A DNA stretch of 64,000 nt, from positions 1-64,000 of the forward strand of contig CANMFL010000006.1 in assembly GCA_947497185.1 (NCBI GenBank). The letters are read 5' to 3'. The stretch is from an uncultured Paracoccaceae bacterium (lineage in GTDB: Bacteria > Pseudomonadota > Alphaproteobacteria > Rhodobacterales > Rhodobacteraceae). Shown piece by piece: positions 8,005-16,388 of the stretch. A program made the translations under genes and the position numbers. Numbering within the stretch: position 1 is the first letter of the stretch; each line of letters opens with the position of its first letter. Under the pieces are notes generated by a model. The model was not told the origin of the DNA. It made no database searches and saw only the letters and a list, made by a program, of their open reading frames with translations.

Positions 8005-9374
8005 TGACCGATACGCTTTCTCATATCGACGCGACGATGGATGACCGCCTTGCGCGGTTGTTTGAGTTCATTCGCATTCCGTCAATTTCAACCGACCCCA
8101 GCTATGCGCCTGAAGTTGCGCGCGCGGCGGATTGGCTTGCGCAATCACTGACGGATATGGGGGCTGATGCCAAAGTGCATCCAACGACAGGGCACCCGAT
8201 GGTCGTTGGACACTTGGACGGCCCATCCGACGCCCCGCATGTTTTGTTTTATGGTCACTACGATGTGCAGCCCCCTGATCCGTTGGAGCTATGGAATACT
8301 GACCCGTTTGAACCTGTGCTTGTACCCGTTGACGGTGACACGCATATCGTTGGGCGCGGCGCATCGGATGACAAGGGCGCTTTGATGACATTTGTCGAGG
8401 CGTGCCGCGCCTTAATCGAAACCAAAGGCAGTCTGCCCATCCGCGTCAGTTTTCTGTTTGAGGGTGAAGAAGAAAGCGGCTCGCGCTCCTTGCCCGGCTT
8501 TCTTGAGAGTGCAGCTGACGAATTAGCCTGCGATGTCGTTTTGGTCTGCGACACCGATATGTGGGACCGTGAAACACCCGCGGTGACAACCATGCTGCGA
8601 GGCTTGGTCGGGCAGGAGATGACGATTAAAGCCGGAGATCGTGACCTACATTCGGGCATGTTCGGGAACGCGGCGGCGAACGCTTTGACGGTCATGGCGG
8701 ATGTGTTGGCATCGCTTCGCACCGAAGACGGCGGCGTTGCCATCGACGGATTTTACGACGGAGTGCGTGACCTGTCTGCGGCAACTGCGGAAAGCTGGGC
8801 ATCGCTGCCGTTTGACGAAGCCGGTTTTCTTGAAAACGTAGGGCTACACACCCCAGCCGGAGAAGATGGCCAGCCCGTCCTGCATCAGGTTTGGGCGCGT
8901 CCATCCTGCGAAATTCATGGCATTTGGGGCGGCTATTCCGAGGCGGGGTTCAAAACTGTCATTCCATACGAGGCACACGCAAAACTATCGTTTCGCATTG
9001 TCGCAGGCCAAGATCCGGAAACCATTCGCACAGCATTCCAAGATCACGTGCAGGCAAAATTGCCCGCCGATTGCAGCGTCAGCTTTTCCGATCACGGTTT
9101 ATCGCCAGCTTGGGCCATGAACGAGGAAAATCCGTTCCTTGCACCAACACTGGCTGCATTGGCAGATGAATGGGGCCGCTCGACCACGTGTGGGACAGGC
9201 GGATCAATCCCCATTATCGGTGCCCTGCGCGAAAAGCTTGGCGTTGATGCCTTGCTTGTTGGTTTTGGACGGTTTGACAATCGCATCCATAGTCCAAATG
9301 AAAAATACGATCTTTCAAGCTTTCGTGGTGGTATGCGATCTTGGGTTCGGATTATCGAAGGACTTGGTCAATGA
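8004..9374 (+). CDS. M20-family metallopeptidase/dipeptidase
   Basis: The 456-residue zinc hydrolase belongs to the M20 dipeptidase group. Metal ligands are visible in VLFYGHYDVQPPDP, GRGASDDKGALM, LFEGEEESGS and VCDTDMWD. The dimerisation/catalytic His motif is in LHSGMFGNAAAN, and GTGGSIPIIGALRE is also typical. The family cleaves dipeptides, carnosine-like amides and N-acyl or N-carbamoyl amino acids. Its place inside a purine operon suggests an amide formed during ring degradation or a purine-amino-acid conjugate as substrate, which is inference. The gene overlaps the next by four bases (ATGA). Confidence 0.85.
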   Translation: MTDTLSHIDATMDDRLARLFEFIRIPSISTDPSYAPEVARAADWLAQSLTDMGADAKVHPTTGHPMVVGHLDGPSDAPHVLFYGHYDVQPPDPLELWNTDPFEPVLVPVDGDTHIVGRGASDDKGALMTFVEACRALIETKGSLPIRVSFLFEGEEESGSRSLPGFLESAADELACDVVLVCDTDMWDRETPAVTTMLRGLVGQEMTIKAGDRDLHSGMFGNAAANALTVMADVLASLRTEDGGVAIDGFYDGVRDLSAATAESWASLPFDEAGFLENVGLHTPAGEDGQPVLHQVWARPSCEIHGIWGGYSEAGFKTVIPYEAHAKLSFRIVAGQDPETIRTAFQDHVQAKLPADCSVSFSDHGLSPAWAMNEENPFLAPTLAALADEWGRSTTCGTGGSIPIIGALREKLGVDALLVGFGRFDNRIHSPNEKYDLSSFRGGMRSWVRIIEGLGQ

Positions 9375-10252
9375 GCGTTATCATTGACACTGATCCCGGC
9401 ATTGATGACGCGATTGCAATTCTCTACGCGTTGGGAAACCCTGATCTGAATGTGGTCGCATTGACCACCGTTGCGGGAAACATCGGCTTGTCGGTGACCA
9501 CACAGAATGCGGGTCGCATCTGTGCTTTGGCGCAGGTGGATGTCCCTGTTCATGCGGGCGCTGCTGCACCGTTGGGAAAAGAAGCCCGTCCCGAAACGGG
9601 TATCCATGGCAAGGAGGGTCTGGGTGGGGTCGCGTTTCCCGATCCTATCTACCCTGTCGCCAGCGATGACGCTGTCGCCGCCATGATCCAGATCCTAACA
9701 GAGCACCCACCGCACAGCGTTGATTTGTTTTGTCTCGGACCGCTGACCAACCTCGCGATGTTGCTAGAACAGGCGCCGGACACTGCACACCGTATTCGCC
9801 GTGTCATCGCGATGGGCGGAGCAGTAGACGAGCCGGGCAATGTCGGTCCAAAATCCGAGTTTAACATCGTCCATGACCCACATGCGGCGGCGGCTGTTTT
9901 TGCGGCAGGTTTGTCACTGACGCTTATTCCGCTTGATGCAACGCGGCAACTGCGTGCAAACATGGATTACATCGACGCCCTGCGCGATGCCGACTGCGCC
10001 GCGTCGATAGCTTCGGCTGACCTAATCGCGGCTTATTTTGCCGCAACTAACGGGGCAGAAAGCCGCCCGCTGCATGACCCTTGTGTGCCACTGTTCGCAA
10101 AGCATAGTAACATGTTCCGGATAGAGCCGCGCGATTTGGATGTAGACATCGCAACAGGCGCATTGGTCGCGGGGCCGCACCGTATTGATGTTGCGATGGG
10201 GTTGGATGCAGATCGACTGCGGGCGGCCCTACTTTCTGGATTGTCGTATTAA
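9371..10252 (+). CDS. Nucleoside hydrolase (IunH/RihA type)
   Basis: The protein begins MSVIIDTDPGIDDAIAILYAL, the DTDPGxDDA calcium-binding motif of nucleoside hydrolases. It continues with the conserved AGNIGLSVTTQNA and the C-terminal PLHDPCVPLF, which supplies the last active-site Asp. It splits nucleosides into a free base and ribose in the cytoplasm. The start at 9371 overlaps the preceding stop by four bases, and an upstream in-frame start would add residues absent from the family. Its stop overlaps the stop of the convergent M20 gene through the palindrome TTAA. Confidence 0.9.
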   Translation: MSVIIDTDPGIDDAIAILYALGNPDLNVVALTTVAGNIGLSVTTQNAGRICALAQVDVPVHAGAAAPLGKEARPETGIHGKEGLGGVAFPDPIYPVASDDAVAAMIQILTEHPPHSVDLFCLGPLTNLAMLLEQAPDTAHRIRRVIAMGGAVDEPGNVGPKSEFNIVHDPHAAAAVFAAGLSLTLIPLDATRQLRANMDYIDALRDADCAASIASADLIAAYFAATNGAESRPLHDPCVPLFAKHSNMFRIEPRDLDVDIATGALVAGPHRIDVAMGLDADRLRAALLSGLSY

Positions 10253-11418
10253 CCGAGTTCCTTGGCGATTACGCTGCACCAATAGGCGACGCCGTAAGGG
10301 ATGCAATCATCATTAAAATCATAGTTTGTGTTATGATGCTGCCCGTTCTCGCGTGTCTCCCCCATGCCCAACCAGACATAAGCGCCGGGCACCCGCGTGC
10401 CAAACTCTGCGAAATCATCGCCAGCCGTGGATGGGGGAAACGCCTTGCGCATGTGGTTGGCGCCCAAAGCGTCTGACGCTGCATTTTGGGCGATTTCAGT
10501 TGGCGCGGGCGCATTCACCACCGGCGGGATGCGGCGTAAAAAGTGGTAATCAGCCTCGATCTCAAATCCCGCAGCGACGCTTTTCGCGTGGCGGCCAATA
10601 GCCGCTTCAAGCTGGTCTCGCACGGCGGCTGAATAGGCGCGTGCGGTGCCGCCAATCTTGACCTCGTGCGGGATGACGTTCAGCGCGGAAAAATCGCCAG
10701 CGGCCAGCGCACATGCCGAAACAACAGCCGGTTCCAACGGGTCAACTTCACGCGCGACAATGCTATGGACTTGCATCAGGAACATGCCCGCAGCGGTCAC
10801 AGCGTCGCGCCCCTGATGCGGTTTCGCGCCGTGGCTTCCGATGCCGCGAAAGGTGACGGACCAACTGTCAGAGCTTGCAAGTTGCGGACCGTCCACAGCC
10901 GCGATCACACCTAAATCGAGGCCGGGCATGTTGTGCAAACCATAGACCGCTTCGACAGGAAAACGATCCAGAAAACCATCTTCGATCATTGCTTTGGCAC
11001 CGCCACGCCCTTCTTCGGCAGGTTGAAAAATGAAATGCACGGTGCCCGAAAACGGTTGGTCTACCATTACCTCGGCTGCGGCCAGCAACATGGTGGTGTG
11101 GCCATCGTGACCACACGCATGCATCGCCCCGGGCACTGTCGAGGCATAAGGCAATCCGGTTTCTTCGGGCATCGCCAAGGCATCCATATCGGCGCGCAAG
11201 GCAATGGCACGGTTGCCGTTCCCTTTGCGCAGGGTCGCGACGACGCCCGTGCCGCCAATGCCCGTTTCAACGTCAAGCCCAGCCTTGCGCATCCGATCCG
11301 CCACAATCGCGGCGGTGCGGTTTTCTTCAAAACCCAATTCAGGGTGTGCATGCAAATCACGCCGCAGCGCGACAAGATCGTCCAATATTTCGGCATCCAT
11401 TAACGTATTCATTTTCAT
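10249..11418 (-). CDS. M20D amidohydrolase (hippurate hydrolase/aminoacylase type)
   Basis: The 389-residue protein has the M20D hallmarks: LRRDLHAHPELGFEE near the N-terminus, ALRADMDALAMPEETGLPYAS, MHACGHDGHTTMLLAAA with the Cys and His metal ligands, FIFQPAEEGRGGA, and the lid-domain motif FRGIGSHGAKPH. Enzymes of this family remove acyl groups from N-acylated amino acids, hippurate or auxin conjugates. It lies opposite to the purine operon and is transcribed toward it. A function with the operon is plausible but unproven. Confidence 0.85.
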   Translation of the reverse strand: MKMNTLMDAEILDDLVALRRDLHAHPELGFEENRTAAIVADRMRKAGLDVETGIGGTGVVATLRKGNGNRAIALRADMDALAMPEETGLPYASTVPGAMHACGHDGHTTMLLAAAEVMVDQPFSGTVHFIFQPAEEGRGGAKAMIEDGFLDRFPVEAVYGLHNMPGLDLGVIAAVDGPQLASSDSWSVTFRGIGSHGAKPHQGRDAVTAAGMFLMQVHSIVAREVDPLEPAVVSACALAAGDFSALNVIPHEVKIGGTARAYSAAVRDQLEAAIGRHAKSVAAGFEIEADYHFLRRIPPVVNAPAPTEIAQNAASDALGANHMRKAFPPSTAGDDFAEFGTRVPGAYVWLGMGETRENGQHHNTNYDFNDDCIPYGVAYWCSVIAKELG

Positions 11419-11485
11419 CGGGTTTTATCCTTGCAGCTTTGCTTATACCTATCCAAAATTGCGTCACCAACAAGAAGGAAACCCC

Positions 11486-12133
11486 ATGCGAACTGATGTC
11501 TGGCAGACTTTGCACAAAGATCTGGTACATGGGATACAAGACGATCAAGAAACATACGCCGTGCCGTTTCAAGATCGCACCATCTTGCTGCCGATCCGCG
11601 CGTTAAGCGATGGGACGCGCGGCGTCGCGTCTTTCATACTCAATCAGGCCAGCTTTGCGGTTGTGGATGCCGTGGCTGATGCGCTTGCCGCACAATTGGC
11701 CCACCATCAGCCTGACATCATCGTAGGTGTGCCAACCTTGGGGTTGCCGCTTGCTGACGCTGTTGCGCGGCGTTTGGGGCATACGCGTCTGATCCCATTA
11801 AGCACCTCGCGGAAGTTTTGGTATGACGATGCGCTTTCGGTGAACATGTCCTCAATCACCTCTCCGAGTAAGCAAAAGCGCCTGTATCTCGACCCACGGA
11901 TGATCCCGCTGCTCACGGGGCGGGTCGCAGTGATTGACGACGTTCTGTCCTCTGGCAGCTCTATCGCGTCGGTCCTGCAATTGCTGCGATTACAACAGAC
12001 TGAACCTGTCGTCATTGGAACCGCTATGCTACAAGGCGAAGCGTGGAAAGCGCATGTAGGTGACTGTCCGGTTGAGGGTGCGTTTACAACGCCAATTTTA
12101 CGCAGAACTGACACCGGATGGGCTGCGCCATGA
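11486..12133 (+). CDS. Phosphoribosyltransferase
   Basis: The 215-residue type I phosphoribosyltransferase carries the PRPP-binding loop VAVIDDVLSSGSSIASV and an upstream IVGVPTLGLPLADAVARRLG. The start at 11486 has an AAGGAA ribosome site. A longer in-frame start would run through the divergent gene. The C-terminal half resembles adenine/xanthine phosphoribosyltransferases. With adenine deaminase immediately downstream, it probably recaptures free purine bases as nucleotides. It is divergent from the M20D gene across about 70 bp. Confidence 0.8.
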   Translation: MRTDVWQTLHKDLVHGIQDDQETYAVPFQDRTILLPIRALSDGTRGVASFILNQASFAVVDAVADALAAQLAHHQPDIIVGVPTLGLPLADAVARRLGHTRLIPLSTSRKFWYDDALSVNMSSITSPSKQKRLYLDPRMIPLLTGRVAVIDDVLSSGSSIASVLQLLRLQQTEPVVIGTAMLQGEAWKAHVGDCPVEGAFTTPILRRTDTGWAAP

Positions 12134-12185
12134 CATCGCGCAAATTGATCTGTGCAAAACAAATAATCAAGAAAGTGCGGCTACT

Positions 12186-14030
12186 ATGATCCAGAATATT
12201 GATTTCGCGCAAGAAACAGCCGTGCGGCGATCATTGGTGCAGGTCGCACTCGGGCGCGTGCAGGCTGACGTTTTGGTGCAAGTTGCCCGACTTCTTGATA
12301 CCGGCACGGCAACATGGATCGAGGATGCTGATATTGTCTTTTCCAACGGTCGGGTCGCCTTTGTTGGACCGCGCGATAGTTATCAAGGCACAGTGAAAAC
12401 GGTTATTGATCGGACACACTTGATCGCTGTTCCGGGTCTCGGCGAAGTACACAAGCACATCGAAAGCTCGCATATCACGCCAGAGTATGAAGCCGCATTG
12501 GTCCTGCCTCGCGGCAACACGTGGACCTGTGAGGCAAGCCATGAGTTGTCGAATGTTGTCCCCAAACACACGTTAGATTTCTGGTTGAAAGCACGCGACG
12601 CCGGTTCCCCCCTTAAGATCTTCCCGCTACCGGGGTCAGCAGTTCCACCCACTGGGTGGGAACACGGGGCCTATCTCGATGGCAGCGATCAATCCGGCTT
12701 TATGGCGAACCCCATGACGGCAGGGCTTGATGAGGTCATGGATTGGCCTGCAATCACAGACCCTGAAAACCCTGGCCATGATCGGCTGTGGTCGATGATT
12801 GGGGCGACAATGGCCGCGAGGGGCGTTGTGGAAGGACACGGCGCAGGGCTGCGCGATTTGTCAAACATCAACGCATTTTCGGCAGCGGGCCTTGCGTCCG
12901 ATCACGAGGCATGGACCGCCCAAGAGGCGTGGGACAAGTTGCGATGCGGTCTGTTCATCGAAATCCGCGTTCACACGATGGCCGATATTATCAAAGGGCT
13001 CTTGGAACGTGGTCTGACAGACTGGAGCCAAGTTGCGGTGACCACGGATGATCGCAGCGCGACAGATACACTGCGATTAGGTGCCACGGACTACAACGTG
13101 CGATGCGCAATCGAGGCTGGGCTATCGCCGGAAATCGCAATTCAAATGGCCACCATTAATCCCGCACGCCATATGCGCCTGACCCCTTGGGTGGGCAGCA
13201 TCACACCGGGTCGGTTTGCTGATTTGGTATTGCTTGATGACCTCAACAGCTTTTCCGTATCCGAGGTTTGGGCGGATGGAAAACAGGTCTCTGAGGGCAC
13301 CAAATACCTGTTAGATCCGATTAAAATTGACTGGCCTGATTGGGCTCGAAATACGATCAATATCGGGCGTCCGCTGGTGGCACAGGACTTTGCGATCAAG
13401 GCTGAAGACGGGCGATCCGACATGCAAGCGCCTGTTTTGCGGCCCTTCCATTGGAGCGAAGACGTCCCGATCCGCACGTTACCCGTCATCGACGGCATGG
13501 TCGCACGTGACGAAACGCAAAACGTCACCAAGTTTTCAATCATTGACCGTTATTCAGGCAAGGCCGCAGTCACAAAAATGTTCTGGCTGGGCTGTGGTCC
13601 CAAAGATCCCGACACGGCGCTTTGCTGCTCTATGGCTCATGACAAACACAATATTTGGTGCGTCGGTTCTTCTGACGATGCGATGGCTTTGGCTGTAAAT
13701 GAGTTGGCGGCCATGGGTGGTGGCTGGGTTTTGGTCCACAGAGGTAAGGTCACGGCACGTGTCCGGTATGAAATTGCGGGCCTTATGACCGCGCGACCAG
13801 CCGAAGAAAACGACGCCGAAATGCGCGCCCTTTATGCTGCGGGCGATAAGGTCGAATGGATGTATGAGCCGTCTTTCCATCCACGTTGGCTGCCCGGTTT
13901 CCCAGAACGCCTTGCCATAGCAACGCTGACTTGTGCGCCTTGGAGGTGGAACCTCGTTGCGGCAAGCGATCGCGCCCCCGAGGGATTGATCCATGTCGTA
14001 ACGGGCGAAACGCGTCCAGTGGTCTTTTAG
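12186..14030 (+). CDS. ade: Adenine deaminase
   Basis: The protein of about 614 residues matches adenine deaminases: LIAVPGLGEVHKHIESSHITPEYEAALVLPRGNTW with the metal-binding His residues, the HE motif in CEASHELSNV, GHGAGL, and the catalytic region VTTDDRSATDTL. Then come AIQMATINPARHMRL and SITPGRFADLVLLDDL. It converts adenine to hypoxanthine and ammonia. The start at 12186 (MIQNIDFAQE) is chosen because earlier in-frame codons overlap the preceding gene. Its position after the phosphoribosyltransferase supports purine-base salvage. Confidence 0.85.
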   Translation: MIQNIDFAQETAVRRSLVQVALGRVQADVLVQVARLLDTGTATWIEDADIVFSNGRVAFVGPRDSYQGTVKTVIDRTHLIAVPGLGEVHKHIESSHITPEYEAALVLPRGNTWTCEASHELSNVVPKHTLDFWLKARDAGSPLKIFPLPGSAVPPTGWEHGAYLDGSDQSGFMANPMTAGLDEVMDWPAITDPENPGHDRLWSMIGATMAARGVVEGHGAGLRDLSNINAFSAAGLASDHEAWTAQEAWDKLRCGLFIEIRVHTMADIIKGLLERGLTDWSQVAVTTDDRSATDTLRLGATDYNVRCAIEAGLSPEIAIQMATINPARHMRLTPWVGSITPGRFADLVLLDDLNSFSVSEVWADGKQVSEGTKYLLDPIKIDWPDWARNTINIGRPLVAQDFAIKAEDGRSDMQAPVLRPFHWSEDVPIRTLPVIDGMVARDETQNVTKFSIIDRYSGKAAVTKMFWLGCGPKDPDTALCCSMAHDKHNIWCVGSSDDAMALAVNELAAMGGGWVLVHRGKVTARVRYEIAGLMTARPAEENDAEMRALYAAGDKVEWMYEPSFHPRWLPGFPERLAIATLTCAPWRWNLVAASDRAPEGLIHVVTGETRPVVF

Positions 14031-14209
14031 GGATGATCCTCGGTGGTCTCTGACACGGTATTTCCACCGATATTTGAGTCACTTTTGTTACGTAACAGCG
14101 GTCGTTATTCGGTAAATGCTGACATCCATTTTTTAGGGTCGTTGCTGTCTGCCGAAAAAGATGGAAGTCATGATATGGCTTTGCGAAACCTCGGCGCTCC
14201 GCTTCCTCC

Positions 14210-14551
14210 CTACCGCCGCCGCTTATCTGCTTTTGCGCCCGTTTCCATGCCGAACATAAACGCCTGCATGAGCGGGGGGGCTTGCGTTGCTGTTTTTGGT
14301 TGCTCGGCCGCTGCTGGGGGGCGGTGTTGCCTAGCAGGGTCGTTTGTCCCTATAGCGATCAGGATAAGGCCTACACCGATGTAGACCCCCGCGATAATAA
14401 ACGCGGCGGTCGCGGGGCCTACTGTTGGCGAGAGCGCAAGCCAGCCGGATGCGGTCAGAAAGCCGGCTCCGACTGTGCAGCAGATTGCGCCCACGCTGAT
14501 CAAGCCCGCGCGCTTGGCGGTCCTTGCGACCTTATCCTTTATCCCAAACAT
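14210..14551 (-). CDS. Small membrane protein, phage-holin-superfamily-like
   Basis: The 113-residue protein has two hydrophobic segments (AGLISVGAICCTVGAGFLTASGW and ATAAFIIAGVYIGVGLILIAIG) and a Pro/Ala/Gln-rich basic cytoplasmic tail ending KADKRRR. The layout matches the Roseobacter proteins annotated as phage holin family, which are not lysis genes but partners of DUF883-type envelope proteins. It follows that gene with a gap of three bases and is presumably cotranscribed from the same stress promoter. Confidence 0.65.
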   Translation of the reverse strand: MFGIKDKVARTAKRAGLISVGAICCTVGAGFLTASGWLALSPTVGPATAAFIIAGVYIGVGLILIAIGTNDPARQHRPPAAAEQPKTATQAPPLMQAFMFGMETGAKADKRRR

Positions 14552-14554
14552 CAG

Positions 14555-14884
14555 TTATTTCCGCGAGCCAAGATACCCGACGAGAAAACCTAGACCCGCG
14601 GCGATGCCAAGTGCCGTTGCTGGTTGCTTGTGAACGAAATCGTTGGCTTGGTCCTGCAGTTCCAAGGCATGAATGCGCGCTGTTTCTGCCTGATCTGCAA
14701 CCCTACCACGAGCGTTTTCTGCCGCGTGGCGTGTTGCCGCAATCGCGTCTTCGCTTTTGGCTTTACCAAAGTCGGCAATGATTTGTGTTAACTGTCCAAT
14801 GTCCGCCCGCAAGGTCTCTAATTGTTCACTCACATCGGTGGCTGTTGCGCCGTTAGAGCCCGATTTGTTTGAAACATTAGCCAT
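14555..14884 (-). CDS. DUF883/YqjD-like membrane-anchored protein
   Basis: The 109-residue protein has a long amphipathic helix (VSEQLETLRADIGQLTQIIADFGKAK and RHAAENARGRVADQAETARIH) and one C-terminal membrane segment, ATALGIAAGLGFLVGYLGSRK. This is the architecture of the ElaB/YqjD ribosome-hibernation and inner-membrane proteins. The start at 14884 follows an AAGGAGAG site. An EcfG-type promoter at 14916-14940 points into it, so it is probably a general stress gene. Confidence 0.75.
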   Translation of the reverse strand: MANVSNKSGSNGATATDVSEQLETLRADIGQLTQIIADFGKAKSEDAIAATRHAAENARGRVADQAETARIHALELQDQANDFVHKQPATALGIAAGLGFLVGYLGSRK

Positions 14885-14915
14885 AGTCACTCTCCTTATT
14901 CGTTTCTGACCAATT

Positions 14916-14940
14916 AACACATGCGAGCGTGTTTGGTTCC
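14916..14940 (-). promoter_or_regulatory. EcfG-type promoter for the DUF883-like gene
   Basis: On the minus strand GGAAC (14936-14940) is followed by 16 bases and TGTT (14916-14919), matching the alphaproteobacterial general-stress consensus GGAAC-N16/17-NGTT. Confidence 0.6.
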
Positions 14941-14962
14941 TTGAGTGGGAATAATAAAGTTT

Positions 14963-14988
14963 GGAACCACATTCAAACTCGCGGGGTT
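14963..14988 (+). promoter_or_regulatory. EcfG-type promoter for the DUF1328 gene
   Basis: GGAAC (14963-14967), a 17-base spacer and GGTT (14985-14988) lie about 60 bases before the small membrane protein start at 15046. It is divergent from the promoter at 14916-14940, so one intergenic region serves two stress genes. Confidence 0.5.
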
Positions 14989-15045
14989 GAATTGCCAGAA
15001 AGCAGGGACGCCTCTGCGCATCAACAAAAATTCAGGAGAAGACCC

Positions 15046-15207
15046 ATGTTATACTACGCTGTCATTTTCTTTATCGTGGCCATCGTTGCTGCGGTTTTCG
15101 GCTTTGGTGGAATCGCATCCGCGTCAGCGGGTATCGCGCAAATTCTTTTCTTTGTGTTCTTGGCCCTGTTCATCGGCACTTTGATACTGCGTGCCATACG
15201 GAGCTAA
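15046..15207 (+). CDS. DUF1328 (YtjA-type) small membrane protein
   Basis: The 53-residue protein is nearly all hydrophobic: [20 protein letters not shown] and then [19 protein letters not shown], ending RAIRS. This is the DUF1328 pattern. The start at 15046 has an AGGAGAA ribosome site. A longer in-frame start would add unrelated polar sequence. The family is common in alphaproteobacterial stress regulons, and an EcfG-like promoter lies just upstream. No biochemical function is known to me. Confidence 0.85.
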   Translation: MLYYAVIFFIVAIVAAVFGFGGIASASAGIAQILFFVFLALFIGTLILRAIRS

Positions 15208-15260
15208 CGCACGAGATGGGCGGGAAGGGTGCCTCTGCCTCGCGCTGCGATAGACATTCG

Positions 15261-15297
15261 AAAGGCCGATGAAACTGCGTGTTTCGCCGGCCTTTTG
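15261..15297. terminator. Rho-independent terminator between convergent DUF1328 and phyR
   Basis: AAAGGCCG and CGGCCTTT flank an inner GAAAC/GTTTC stem, followed by T residues on the plus strand and preceded by A residues that serve the minus strand. It lies between two convergent genes and could act both ways. Confidence 0.75.
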
Positions 15298-15315
15298 TGT
15301 CTCGTGACCTAAGGT

Positions 15316-16125
15316 TTAGGTTTTTAATGTCTCAGTTGAGGCAAAGAACATGGCTTGGCTCACGGCTGATTGTACCTGCGCCTCTTGAAACGGTTTCGAG
15401 ATCAAAAACGCTGGCTCTGGGCGGTCGCCAGTCAGCAATCGTTCTGGGAACGCTGTGATGAAAATCACAGGTACATCCATGAGTTCCAGAAGGTCGTTCA
15501 CTGCGTCGATGCCGGAGGAATTGTCGGCAAGCTGAATATCCGCCAAGATCAGGTCTGCGTCCAGTTCGGAACCAAGTTTCAATGCTTCTTTGTGGGTTCG
15601 TGCGACGCCAGTGACCTGATGGCCCAAGGCGCTAACGATTTCAGAAAGATCAGCCGCGATGATCGGCTCGTCTTCGATAATCATGACCCGCCCTTTAAAG
15701 CTATCGGCAAGCTCTGCATTCGCCGCTTTGATCAATCCGCGCACTTCTTCGACGTCAGTTTGCATGATCGTAGCGATGTTACTGAGGCTGAACTCTTCGA
15801 CAGTGCGAAGCAATAACGCCTCGCGGGAGTTGGCTGTCAGGTTTGCAAGCAGGCCGTGTGCGCGACTGCGTAAACCTGTTTCCGGATCGGCAAAACGCTG
15901 CCCTGTGGTTGTCCAAACTGCGTGGAAGCACTTGAAAAGGTTAACTTTTATTGGGTGTTCGTTGTCAAATGGCGATCTGTCCTTGAGAATAGTTTCAAGA
16001 GTTGCGACAGTGTAGTTGTCACCACGTGACTGTGATCCGGTTAGCGCCCGCGTGTACCGTCTCAGATACGGGAGTTCGACCGCAAGAAGGTCAGAAAAGT
16101 TTGCATCGTCCATCGTGTCGTTCAT
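15316..16125 (-). CDS. phyR: PhyR general stress response regulator (anti-anti-sigma factor)
   Basis: The 269-residue protein joins an N-terminal ECF sigma-like domain (LPYLRRYTRALTGSQSRGDNYT, then SREALLLRTVEEFSLSNIATIMQTD) to a C-terminal receiver domain with the acidic pocket in VMIIEDEPIIAADLSEIV, the phosphoacceptor Asp in LILADIQLAD and the conserved Lys in FLISKPF. When phosphorylated, PhyR binds NepR through the sigma-like domain and frees EcfG. It is divergent from nepR-ecfG across a short region with two overlapping EcfG promoters, so it should be under positive autoregulation. Confidence 0.95.
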   Translation of the reverse strand: MNDTMDDANFSDLLAVELPYLRRYTRALTGSQSRGDNYTVATLETILKDRSPFDNEHPIKVNLFKCFHAVWTTTGQRFADPETGLRSRAHGLLANLTANSREALLLRTVEEFSLSNIATIMQTDVEEVRGLIKAANAELADSFKGRVMIIEDEPIIAADLSEIVSALGHQVTGVARTHKEALKLGSELDADLILADIQLADNSSGIDAVNDLLELMDVPVIFITAFPERLLTGDRPEPAFLISKPFQEAQVQSAVSQAMFFASTETLKT

Positions 16126-16152
16126 ATTTCGAACCTTTTTGTGAGATTTCTT

Positions 16153-16178
16153 GGAACCAAACGCTTGGGGACGAAGTT
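16153..16178 (+). promoter_or_regulatory. EcfG-type promoter for nepR-ecfG
   Basis: GGAAC (16153-16157), a 17-base spacer and AGTT (16175-16178) lie about 45 bases before nepR. It overlaps the opposing phyR promoter almost completely. Confidence 0.55.
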
Positions 16179-16184
16179 AGTTCC
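16160..16184 (-). promoter_or_regulatory. EcfG-type promoter for phyR
   Basis: On the minus strand GGAAC (16180-16184), 16 bases and CGTT (16160-16163) form a perfect consensus general-stress promoter about 35 bases before the phyR start. Confidence 0.75.
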
Positions 16185-16223
16185 ATAGGCAGTTATATAT
16201 TAGCATTGAGGTACTGTACCAGA

Positions 16224-16388
16224 ATGACAAGTCGTGATGACCCGAAGAAGTTAAAGATAGCCAGTTTTATTGACGAGAACCTCAAGCAAGTTTTCTCGGA
16301 TCTCGAACGTGACGAAATGCCAGATCAGATTACTGATCTGTTGACATTGCTGCGCGCTCAGGATGACGAACTGAAAGTCAAAAAATGA
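16224..16388 (+). CDS. nepR: NepR anti-sigma factor
   Basis: The 54-residue protein has the NepR core IDENLKQVFSDLERDEMPDQITDLLTLLRAQD, two helices that clamp the ECF sigma factor. It holds EcfG inactive until phosphorylated PhyR takes it over. The start at 16224 removes an upstream in-frame stretch that would overlap the divergent promoter region. The stop overlaps the ecfG start by four bases, which fits stoichiometric production of sigma and anti-sigma factor. Confidence 0.9.
   Translation: MTSRDDPKKLKIASFIDENLKQVFSDLERDEMPDQITDLLTLLRAQDDELKVKK

Noticed and set aside
14210..14551. Phage holin as evidence of a prophage
   Set aside because: No phage structural or lysis genes are adjacent; the gene pairs with a DUF883-like stress gene.
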